A DNA stretch of 64,000 bases from positions 124,001-188,000 of the forward strand of contig NZ_AULG01000015.1 of NCBI RefSeq assembly GCF_000425165.1, in the 5' to 3' direction. Under the pieces are notes generated by a model. It did no database searches. It saw nothing but the letters and a program-made list of their open reading frames with translations, and was not told the origin of the DNA. The translations under genes and the position numbers were made by a program. Positions 17,530 through 24,665 of this stretch are shown here, one piece after another. The DNA comes from Photobacterium halotolerans DSM 18316. GTDB taxonomy: Bacteria > Pseudomonadota > Gammaproteobacteria > Enterobacterales > Vibrionaceae. Each line of letters starts with the position of its first letter. Position 1 is the stretch's first letter.

Positions 17530-18075
17530 ATGGCTCTGAAAGCCACCATTTACAAAGCACAAATCAATGTCGCCGATCTCGACCGGGGTCGATATCTGGA
17601 CGGTTCACATACGCTGGCCTGCCATCCTTCAGAAACCTTGCAACGTTTAATGCTGCGCTTAGTGGCGTGGGGGCTACATGCCGACGAGGCGTTGGTTTTT
17701 ACCAAAGGCTTATGTGACACCGATGAACCCGATTTATGGCTAAAAAACTTGCATGACGGCATTGAGCTTTGGCTGGAGCTCGGGCTGCCTGATGAAAAAA
17801 GGCTTCGCCGTGCCTCGCAAAAAGCAGGTCATGTCGTCATTTATGCTTATGGCGATAATGCTGCTCCTGTCTGGTGGCAGTCGATGAGATCCAAGGCGGC
17901 GCAATTAAAAAATGTGTCAGTGGTTTTCATTGAAGACGCTGTACTCGAATGCCTGGAGGGCATGGTAGAGAGAAGCATGCAGCTCCAGCTGACCATCGAA
18001 GGTGAGCACTGCTGGCTGTCGAGCGAAACAGCCAACTGTACAATAGTGCCGCAATGGTGGCAGCGCGGGGAATAA
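17530..18075 (+). CDS. yaeQ: YaeQ family protein
   Basis: 181 residues, the standard YaeQ length. The family's fixed stretches are present: ATIYKAQINVADLDRG near the start, ACHPSET, DEPDLW, the LGLPDEKRLRRAS segment and VVIYAYG. YaeQ has a PD-(D/E)XK nuclease-like fold; E. coli YaeQ was once proposed to suppress RfaH loss, and its true role is unclear. Cytoplasmic. A perfect 12-bp hairpin follows the stop. Confidence 0.92.
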   Translation: MALKATIYKAQINVADLDRGRYLDGSHTLACHPSETLQRLMLRLVAWGLHADEALVFTKGLCDTDEPDLWLKNLHDGIELWLELGLPDEKRLRRASQKAGHVVIYAYGDNAAPVWWQSMRSKAAQLKNVSVVFIEDAVLECLEGMVERSMQLQLTIEGEHCWLSSETANCTIVPQWWQRGE

Positions 18076-18087
18076 ACCTGCTGACGA

Positions 18088-18116
18088 GCAATGAGTAGCA
18101 CTCAGCTACTCATTGC
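18088..18116 (+). other. Perfect 12-bp hairpin after yaeQ, no T-run
   Basis: GCAATGAGTAGC (18088-18099), loop ACTCA, GCTACTCATTGC (18105-18116). It starts 12 bases after the yaeQ stop. The lack of a T-run makes it an atypical terminator or a 3' stabilising element. Confidence 0.6.
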
Positions 18117-18230
18117 CTGGCATACGATCGGGTACGATTTCACACGTCGATTTCAACTTTTTCCGAGCGATATTGAACATGTGACAGTCAGGTATGCAGG
18201 TGTAGCAGAAAGCCCAGCGATAACGGTTTC

Positions 18231-18845
18231 TTATTGCTGACTCACAGAAGGTCGCTGGCTCACTGTTTGGCACCAAGCCTGTATGTGAGGTAAGGAGTCA
18301 TCCAGGTTTATATTTAAATTTTTCATGAAGTTACACATAACGTATGCGGTAATGTCAGCAACGGTAAATGTGTCTCCGGCGACAAACGCCGACTCGGATA
18401 ATCGTTTATCCAGTATAGGCAGAAATGCGATTAACCGCTGACGTGATACCTCTCCCCATGATTCCACACAGGTTTCTCTGTCTTTGTAGACACCGGTAAT
18501 ATTTCTGAAAGCTTGCATGGCAACGAATAAACCTTTCAATTCTACAATTCTTTGCCACATCTCTACCTGTGCTTTTTCCAGCGGGGTATGCCCGAATAAG
18601 GAGTGTTCGTTTGGATAAGCTTCATCGAAGTACCGGCAAATGGCGACAGACTCGCTGATCGTGGTACCGTCATCAAGCTCAAGAACAGGTATCAGTCCAT
18701 TCTGGCTCTTAGCCTGAAAAGCGTCCGATAAGTTTTCTCCGCCACGAATATCAATTGAAACCCGTTCAACGTCAATGCCCATTTCCGCAAGAAAAATACT
18801 GACACGGCGAGCACTTGGAGATGGGGCTAGTTCATAGATTTTCAT
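18231..18845 (-). CDS. Glutathione S-transferase family protein
   Basis: 204 residues: an N-terminal thioredoxin-fold domain (1-80) with the substrate motif SPSARRVSIFLAEMG and the glutathione-binding NGLIPVLELDDG...ISESVAI (cis-Pro and Glu/Ser pair), then the all-helical C-terminal domain (about 87-200) with the conserved FTVADITAY N-capping box. The enzyme conjugates or reduces electrophiles with glutathione in the cytosol. It is divergent from a TetR-type gene 104 bases away with a palindrome between, so it is probably the regulated target. Confidence 0.92.
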   Translation of the reverse strand: MKIYELAPSPSARRVSIFLAEMGIDVERVSIDIRGGENLSDAFQAKSQNGLIPVLELDDGTTISESVAICRYFDEAYPNEHSLFGHTPLEKAQVEMWQRIVELKGLFVAMQAFRNITGVYKDRETCVESWGEVSRQRLIAFLPILDKRLSESAFVAGDTFTVADITAYVMCNFMKNLNINLDDSLPHIQAWCQTVSQRPSVSQQ

Positions 18846-18871
18846 GGTTTTCTCTTTAACGGAATGATTGG

Positions 18872-18887
18872 TTAGAATAGAATCTAA
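18872..18887. promoter_or_regulatory. Candidate operator between the GST and TetR genes
   Basis: TTAGAATAGAATCTAA is a near-palindrome (arms TTAGAAT/AATCTAA) 27 bases upstream of the GST start, in the region shared with the divergent TetR gene. TetR regulators usually bind such sites in the promoter they share with their target; the specific match is inference. Confidence 0.5.
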
Positions 18888-18949
18888 GTTATTGCAGTGC
18901 TTTAGGTCAAGTGTGACAGTACAAAAATAGCACCCTGAGAGATAAGAAT

Positions 18950-19551
18950 ATGGCTAGGACAAAAAATTTTGACAGAGAAGAAAAGCTTATTCAGGCAATG
19001 GAGCTTTTTTGGCTGAAAGGATATGCAGATACATCGGTATCGGATCTGGTTGAATGTCTGGGCATTAACCGGTTCAGTCTCTATAACACTTATACAGATA
19101 AAGCGAGCTTATTCAGCGAAGCCTTAGACTACTACCTGAAGAAAGTGTCATTTCCACCCTTGCATAACCTGCTGCATGAACATGCAGGGTATGAGGACAT
19201 TGTGGCTTACCTGAAGCGGTTTGCGTCATTACAGCGCGAACAGCCTTGCGGCTGCTTTATACAAAATGCCTTACTGGAACGTGCACATTGTGATGAGAGG
19301 GTACTGGTATCGGGCGGAGTCTTATTTAATACGCTTGCCGGTCGGTTTCAGACTGCCATTCAAAACGCACAGAAACAGGGCGAATGGAGCATGAGCACAG
19401 ATGCGAAGCAATTCAGCCATTTTTGGTGATGCAAATGCAGGGTATCCGGGTACTGGGAAAAGCCCGACAGTATGAACTGGTTGATAATGGCGTCAGCGTG
19501 CTGCTCGGTCTCTTGGCATTGCAGAATCAGGCGGGTCACAAATACCATTAA
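18950..19551 (+). pseudogene. TetR-family regulator, frameshifted near the C-terminus
   Basis: The first frame encodes 159 residues ending in SHFW at 19429. It starts with a TetR helix-turn-helix (about 8-54, LGINRFSLYNTYTDKASLF). Reading on from the next frame at 19423 gives 42 more codons (starting LVMQMQGIRVLGKARQ, the usual last helices of this regulator type) to a stop at 19549-19551. The join falls in a run of five Ts (19420-19424); one extra T would restore a protein of about 200 residues, the normal length. Either a single-base deletion has removed the end of the dimerisation domain or this is a homopolymer sequencing error. It is divergent from the GST gene and probably regulates it. 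Confidence 0.8.
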
Positions 19552-19661
19552 CCCGCATAGGCGTTATCTTCCGGGTGTGTCGGTTGTGCTGTCACCGTTT
19601 TGCAATCTGAATATCAAAGAGCGCTTATCGCGAAACCGACTTATCCATCACATGAATCATG

Positions 19662-19687
19662 AAAAGGGGCCGATCCCGGCCCCTTTT
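19662..19687. terminator. Bidirectional terminator between the TetR gene and tenA
   Basis: AAAAGGGGCCG (19662-19672) pairs with CGGCCCCTTTT (19677-19687) around a 4-base loop. It has four terminal Ts on each strand and lies between convergent genes. Confidence 0.8.
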
Positions 19688-19698
19688 CTCATCTCAGA

Positions 19699-20361
19699 CT
19701 AAGCTGCGTTCAGCCCCTGTTGCCAGAAAGCAATTTCCATCCGGGTAGCCGTTCGGAAAATGTTGATGAGCTGTAGGCCCCGTGGACTTGACAGTGATAC
19801 TGGCTCAAGCAGATCGTTCAGGTGCCGGATACTGGTTTGCACATCGTGCTGGAAGCTGTCGCCGCCATATAACTGAATCCAGCTGGCGTAAGGGTTGTCC
19901 TGAAGACGGGTGTCTGGTGCTTGTATCAGTCTTTCGCCAATCATGGCATAGCCGATCGCACACGGGGCCAGCGCAGTAAATAAATCAGTGAGATCACCGG
20001 CCATACCTGTGTCTAACACATACCGTGTATAGGCCACTGTCCCTACATCTTCAGCCTCGGCTTCCATGTCCGATTCAGTTAACCCCCACTGCTGGCAATA
20101 GGTCACATGGTGATGCATTTCACTGCCGATAAGCGCCTGTAAACTGGGCAGCGGACGGCGCATTTCTTCCAGTGTGGTTGCTTTATAAATGGCAAGGGCA
20201 TAAGCGCGGGCATAATGTTTCAGGAACAGGAAGTCCTGTTTCAAATAATGTAAATAGGCCGCCGAATCTAATGACCCTTGTGCTAGTTGTGTCACGAAGT
20301 GGTGGTGAGTGTATGCTTGCCAGTCATCCTGGCAGGCATGAATTAAATCTTGATGTGTCAT
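19699..20361 (-). CDS. tenA: Aminopyrimidine aminohydrolase / thiaminase II
   Basis: 220 residues of the TenA heme-oxygenase-like fold. Conserved active-site residues are visible: Asp43 in KQDFLFL, the nucleophile Cys134 in APCAIGY and Glu209 in TRMEIAFW. TenA hydrolyses aminopyrimidines from degraded thiamine to hydroxymethylpyrimidine (HMP), which ThiD then phosphorylates. It is the last gene of thiD-thiZ-thiX-thiY-tenA, 39 bases after thiY, so the riboswitch at the head of the operon controls it. It ends before a shared terminator. Confidence 0.95.
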   Translation of the reverse strand: MTHQDLIHACQDDWQAYTHHHFVTQLAQGSLDSAAYLHYLKQDFLFLKHYARAYALAIYKATTLEEMRRPLPSLQALIGSEMHHHVTYCQQWGLTESDMEAEAEDVGTVAYTRYVLDTGMAGDLTDLFTALAPCAIGYAMIGERLIQAPDTRLQDNPYASWIQLYGGDSFQHDVQTSIRHLNDLLEPVSLSSPRGLQLINIFRTATRMEIAFWQQGLNAA

Positions 20362-20400
20362 CTGTTATTCCATCCCTGTCAACGTCGGGTAAAGGCTGAA

Positions 20401-21342
20401 TCAAAAGCTGGGCACGAAGTCTTTTGCTGCCGGTGCATTGTCGATAATCTTGTGTTGATACATAAACGCGGAGAACTGGTTGTAGCGTTCCTGATCCACG
20501 GCAGCAGGGCGGAGGGCAAAACGAGGTAACGTATCGCGCCAGGCCAGCTTGTTTAACTCGTTATTCAGGGTGTCGGGAGAATAGGAAATGAAAGTTTGCC
20601 AGGCTTGATCAGGGTGGTTGATAAGATATTGTGTGGCTTTTTCTATGGCGAGATTAAACTTTTTCAGATCGTCTGCGCTGTACTGGTTTTTATTGGCAAC
20701 CACCACCAGCTCATCGTAGGGAGGCACACCATGCTCTTCCGGGAAGAAAGATTTGGCTTTATATCCTTCCAGCGCCAGTTGGTTAGATTCAAAATTGCGT
20801 AATCCGCCCCAGATGGCGTCAACTTTACCGGAGGCGAGTGATGAGGAAAGCGCCCATCCGACGTTAACGATCTTAACATCAGTGAAATTGACGCCTGCTG
20901 TTTTCAGCATAGTACCGACGGTTGCCTCTTCATTACCGGCAATGGCGATACCAATCGTCTTGCCCTTCAAATCAGCCATGGTATTGATCTTGTTATTATC
21001 AAGCACCATCAGGGTGTTCAGCGGCGTTGCGATTAAGGTTGACGCCCTGATCAGCGGCAGTCCTGCTGCTACATCAATCGTCAGGCTGGTTTGGTAAGAT
21101 ATCGCCAAATCCACTTTTCCTGCCGCCACCAGTTTGGCTGGCATGGAAGGGTCTGCGGGCTCCTGAATCTTAATGTTTAAACCTTGCTCTTCAAACAAGC
21201 CGTTTTTTTGCGCAATAATGATAGGGCCGTGATTCGGGTTGACAAACCAGTCCAGCATTAAGGTCATGTCTTTTGCCTGAGCCTGACTGGCAAAACTGGC
21301 AATGGCAAGCGCAATTGCACTTCGGGCAGGTAAGTTGGTCAT
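20401..21342 (-). CDS. thiY: Thiamine-precursor (HMP-type) ABC transporter, substrate-binding protein
   Basis: 313 residues with a signal peptide (to about residue 23, SQAQA) and the NMT1/THI5-like fold. The start of the mature protein, MLDWFVNPNHGPIIIAQKNG, is typical of ThiY, and the ligand-site stretches PADPSMPAKLVAAGKVDLAI and GVPPYDELVVVANK follow. It captures N-formyl-aminomethylpyrimidine or HMP in the periplasm and hands it to ThiX/ThiZ. Directly downstream of thiX in the riboswitch-controlled operon. Confidence 0.93.
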   Translation of the reverse strand: MTNLPARSAIALAIASFASQAQAKDMTLMLDWFVNPNHGPIIIAQKNGLFEEQGLNIKIQEPADPSMPAKLVAAGKVDLAISYQTSLTIDVAAGLPLIRASTLIATPLNTLMVLDNNKINTMADLKGKTIGIAIAGNEEATVGTMLKTAGVNFTDVKIVNVGWALSSSLASGKVDAIWGGLRNFESNQLALEGYKAKSFFPEEHGVPPYDELVVVANKNQYSADDLKKFNLAIEKATQYLINHPDQAWQTFISYSPDTLNNELNKLAWRDTLPRFALRPAAVDQERYNQFSAFMYQHKIIDNAPAAKDFVPSF

Positions 21343-21369
21343 TAATTATTTCCTTATCTAATACGACAT

Positions 21370-22194
21370 TTATTGTGACTGACCATTCACTGGCAGCCAG
21401 GGAATAGCACGTTTAAGCAGGTAATCTGTCGCAAAATACAGCGACACAGAGAGCCCGGCTAAAATCAGCAAGGCGGCAAACATTTCATCGATCATCATGC
21501 GGGCGTTGGCTTGCAGCATCAGGTAGCCGAGTCCTTCGCTGGCGCCAACCCATTCACCGACAACAGCGCCAATGGGAGCGACAACCACAGCAACCCGTAT
21601 ACCAGATGCCAGGGCAGGCAGAGCGGCCGGCAATCTGATACGCCATAGCATTTGCCACTTTGTGGCATTCATAGTCTTTGCGAGATCTAAATAGCCCTGG
21701 GGCGTGTGCCGCAAGCCGTCATAACAACAAGTGGTGACCGGAAAGAAAATAATAATGGCCGCCATTACCACTTTGGATGCAATGCCATAGCCCAGCCAGA
21801 GCATAAGAATAGGGGCGATAGCAAAAACGGGAATAGCCTGACTGGCGATCAGCAAGGGGAGCAGCCAGCGTTTAACCGGATTAAAAAGCAGCATCAATAA
21901 CGCGCAGGTGAGACCAATGCCCAGCCCGAAGGCTAACCCCAGAACAATTTCGCTGATAGTGACACTGGCATGGCTGAGTAAGACGTCATGGCGCTGAATT
22001 AATTTGCGAAATACGGCGAGCGGCTCTGGCAGAATAAAACCGGGAAGCTGAAACAGGCTGACAATACCCTGCCAGAAGCAGATCAGAAACACCGAGCTGA
22101 TCGCCAGACGGCTGAGGGAATGATGAAAAACCGGGCGGAAATTCATCGTAGTCACAGCAGGTTTTTCTGCGAGTTCTTTAGACATTGTGCTCAC
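21370..22194 (-). CDS. thiX: Thiamine-precursor ABC transporter, permease
   Basis: 274 residues with about six membrane helices and the binding-protein-dependent permease (BPD_transp_1) region; the EAA-type loop is seen in ALPALASGIRVAVVVAPIGAV. It overlaps thiZ by 17 bases and lies 27 bases before thiY, which fixes its partners. It forms the membrane channel for pyrimidine-precursor import. Confidence 0.93.
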   Translation of the reverse strand: MSTMSKELAEKPAVTTMNFRPVFHHSLSRLAISSVFLICFWQGIVSLFQLPGFILPEPLAVFRKLIQRHDVLLSHASVTISEIVLGLAFGLGIGLTCALLMLLFNPVKRWLLPLLIASQAIPVFAIAPILMLWLGYGIASKVVMAAIIIFFPVTTCCYDGLRHTPQGYLDLAKTMNATKWQMLWRIRLPAALPALASGIRVAVVVAPIGAVVGEWVGASEGLGYLMLQANARMMIDEMFAALLILAGLSVSLYFATDYLLKRAIPWLPVNGQSQ

Positions 22195-22969
22195 CCAAAC
22201 CGGATAATTGCTCGATAATGGCGTGTTGTTTTACAGCCAGCTCTGCATTGATGCTTCTGGGCGGTGTGCCTTCGGGAACGGACAAGCGCGCTAGCTGGCC
22301 CGGTTTGCCTTGCATTAAAAAGAGATGATGGCCTAGTCTTAGCGCTTCCTGAGGGTCATGAGTAATAAGCAGTACAGTGCGCTGAACCAGTAACTCAGCA
22401 GCGAGATCCTGGAGTTTATACCTTGTCACGGCGTCCAGGGCGGAAAACGGCTCATCCATCAAAACCAGCGGCTTGTCCTGAATTAAGGTCCGCACAAGTG
22501 CGACGCGCTGCCGCATTCCCCCTGACAGTTGCGATGGACGGGCGTGCAATTTTTCACCTAACCCAACTCGCTGGAGAAGCTTGATTGCACGTTCCTGTAC
22601 GGCTTCACTGGCTTTACCTCGCTTAAGCCTGAAACTGAAACAGACATTGTCCAGTACATTTAGCCAGGGCAGCAGCAGATCCTGTTGCGCCATATAGGCG
22701 ACGCGATCATTTATACTTCGGGCATCCGAGGTCGACAGTTCGCCCTGCCATGCCACATCTTCAGGTAACAGATCGGCGAGAAGCCGCAACAGGGTGGTTT
22801 TACCGCAGCCACTCTGACCAAGAATACAATGCCATTCACCGGCCTTGATTGTTAAATCCAACTGGCTGAACAAAGGTGCTGTCTGACCAGGAAAGGACAA
22901 TGTCAGTTGCTTTATGCTGACACCTAAACGGTGAAATTGAGTGTCGGGTGAGGGCTTCACTGTGTTCAT
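22178..22969 (-). CDS. thiZ: Thiamine-precursor ABC transporter, ATP-binding protein
   Basis: 263 residues. Walker A GQSGCGKTT (51-59), signature LSGGM (148-152), Walker B VLMDE (169-173) and the switch histidine in LLITHDPQEA are all present, so it is an active importer ATPase of the SsuB/TauB-like group. It overlaps thiX at its 3' end and thiD by 4 bases at its start, so translation of the operon is coupled. Confidence 0.94.
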   Translation of the reverse strand: MNTVKPSPDTQFHRLGVSIKQLTLSFPGQTAPLFSQLDLTIKAGEWHCILGQSGCGKTTLLRLLADLLPEDVAWQGELSTSDARSINDRVAYMAQQDLLLPWLNVLDNVCFSFRLKRGKASEAVQERAIKLLQRVGLGEKLHARPSQLSGGMRQRVALVRTLIQDKPLVLMDEPFSALDAVTRYKLQDLAAELLVQRTVLLITHDPQEALRLGHHLFLMQGKPGQLARLSVPEGTPPRSINAELAVKQHAIIEQLSGLGEHNV

Positions 22970-23850
22970 CGTTTATTCCTTGACGGATGAAGTGCGTAGA
23001 AGTGATGGACTGGCCCGTGTCCCTGACCAATGCGGAGCTGGTCGGCATGACACAGTGCTTGGGTTAGGTACTCTTTGCCTTTATGGACAGCCTCAGAGAG
23101 GGGGTTGCCTTGTGCGAGGTAGGAGGCGATAGCGGCGGATAAAGTGCACCCTGTTCCATGGGTATTTCGGGTTGCGATACGCTTGGCTGAAATAGTGACG
23201 GTGTCACTGCTTGTGATCAAATAATCGGTACTGAATGTGTCCTGTTCCCAATGTCCGCCTTTCAGCAATACAGCATTGCTGCTGAGGGTTTTGAGTTGCT
23301 CGATAAGCCTTTCTTTATCGGTATGCTGCAGGGCTGATGGATCTATATGCCGGCCCGTTGAGCGGGTGAGCGTGACAGCTTCGGGCAGGTTGGGGGTTAT
23401 CAGAGTGGCTAAAGGGATCAGTTCTTTTTTCAGGATGCTGATCGCGTCTTCTTCCAGTAAAAGATCCCCGCTGGTGGCCACCATAACAGGGTCCAGAACG
23501 ATAAATTCAGGCTGGTACTGGCGAAGTTTCTTTGCGACGGCCTGGATGATGCCAGCATCGCTCAGCATACCTATTTTGACGGCCCGGATGTCGAGATCAC
23601 TGAAAACGGCATCCAATTGCTGCTCAACGAATGCCGGGCTGACAGGAAAGATGCCGGATACACCCAGTGTATTTTGCGCCGTCAGTGCAGTAATAACGGA
23701 ACAGGCATAGCCACCTGTTGCGGAAATCGCTTTAATGTCTGCCTGAATGCCTGCGCCGCCACCGCTGTCTGAACCGGCAATGGTCAGTGTAATCGGGGTA
23801 CGTGCAGGATTATCTGACTGATAAGATGTGGTTATTGTGGACGTGTTCAT
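22966..23850 (-). CDS. thiD: Hydroxymethylpyrimidine/phosphomethylpyrimidine kinase
   Basis: About 294 residues of the ribokinase fold. The N-terminal substrate loop AGSDSGGGAGIQADIK and the C-terminal anion-hole motif THGTGCTLSAAIA are diagnostic of ThiD. It phosphorylates HMP twice to HMP-PP for thiamine synthesis. The ATG at 23850 is preferred over the one at 23856 because AAGGG then lies 6 bases upstream. It is the first gene of the operon behind the TPP riboswitch, followed with 4-base overlap by thiZ; import, hydrolysis (TenA) and phosphorylation of the pyrimidine are thus one unit. Confidence 0.95.
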   Translation of the reverse strand: MNTSTITTSYQSDNPARTPITLTIAGSDSGGGAGIQADIKAISATGGYACSVITALTAQNTLGVSGIFPVSPAFVEQQLDAVFSDLDIRAVKIGMLSDAGIIQAVAKKLRQYQPEFIVLDPVMVATSGDLLLEEDAISILKKELIPLATLITPNLPEAVTLTRSTGRHIDPSALQHTDKERLIEQLKTLSSNAVLLKGGHWEQDTFSTDYLITSSDTVTISAKRIATRNTHGTGCTLSAAIASYLAQGNPLSEAVHKGKEYLTQALCHADQLRIGQGHGPVHHFYALHPSRNKR

Positions 23851-23962
23851 CGGCATCCCTTGCTATCAAAATCATCGCTTGATTACGCAGGGGTGACGAA
23901 CAGTCGCCGGATTACACTTCGTGAGCATCCTGGTCAGGATGAGAAGGTGACAGGCAATTCTG

Positions 23963-24042
23963 CTAGTTCCCTACGCCAGTATTAACTGGATCAGGTTCAA
24001 CGGGTCCCACAATGTGGTCTCAGCCTTACGGCTCCCCGACTA
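23963..24042 (-). promoter_or_regulatory. TPP riboswitch (THI element)
   Basis: On the minus strand the leader carries the conserved THI parts in order: GTCGGGGAGC, GGCTGAGA, GGACCCGTTGAACCTGATC, the P4 stem and GCGTAGGGAACTAG. It lies about 110 bases upstream of thiD. A small stem-loop, CATCCTG/CAGGATG (23926-23941), sits between it and the gene and may belong to the expression platform. Known TPP riboswitches shut off expression when thiamine pyrophosphate is plentiful. The rest of the 390-base gap is promoter-type sequence with no ORF. Confidence 0.96.
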
Positions 24043-24241
24043 ACGTATCTCTAAATCTGATGCGATGCGCTGAAGCTATACACTTAAGCACTTTTTCGCG
24101 CTGGCCATTCTAACCTTGTTGTTTCTCAGAAAGCAAAAGAATTACACCAATTTGATGACAGGCGAGTTGACAGGTGCAAACTCAGCTAAGATTTCGTTGT
24201 AGATTATGTATGTTGAAATCGGCCATTAAGGAGCAGAGCCA

Positions 24242-24592
24242 GTGAAAAAGCACCATCAAATCAACTATGTTGAATTTCCTGCCAGTCATATACCCAAGAC
24301 CAAGGCATTTTTTGAGCGCGTTTTTGGCTGGTCATTCATGGATTATGGTGACGAATACGCCGCATTTTCACAACAGGGGCTGGATGGGGGATTTTATGCC
24401 GCGCCGTTGTCTTCTCAGGTTGAGAAAGGCGCCGCGCTGATTGTTATTTACAGCGATAATTTAGAAGCTACCGAACAGGCTGTGATCGCCGCGGGCGGGG
24501 TGATTGTGAAGCCGATTTTTTCATTTCCGGGCGGCAGACGTTTTCACTTCACTGAACCAAGCGGTAATGAACTGGCGGTATGGTCGGAATAA
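24242..24592 (+). CDS. VOC-family (glyoxalase-like) protein
   Basis: 116 residues from a GTG preceded by AAGGAG at 8-base spacing. One vicinal-oxygen-chelate module: the beta-alpha-beta start INYVEFPASHIPKTKAFFERVFGWSF... (split by a flexible loop) and a second half ending FTEPSGNELAVWSE, with a metal-ligand-type glutamate. These small VOC proteins include dioxygenases, lyases and antibiotic-binding proteins; the substrate is unknown. Cytoplasmic. Confidence 0.88.
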   Translation: MKKHHQINYVEFPASHIPKTKAFFERVFGWSFMDYGDEYAAFSQQGLDGGFYAAPLSSQVEKGAALIVIYSDNLEATEQAVIAAGGVIVKPIFSFPGGRRFHFTEPSGNELAVWSE

Positions 24593-24624
24593 GATTAGGG
24601 GCAGAGCGTCAGCATTGAAATGAA

Positions 24625-24648
24625 ACAGAGCTCCCGCAGGAGCTCTGT
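24625..24648. other. 10-bp hairpin between convergent VOC and chitobiase genes
   Basis: ACAGAGCTCC (24625-24634), loop CGCA, GGAGCTCTGT (24639-24648). It lies between two convergent stops without a T-run on either side; possibly a bidirectional transcript end. Confidence 0.55.
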
Positions 24649-24665
24649 AAGTCGGTTGTCTGGTC

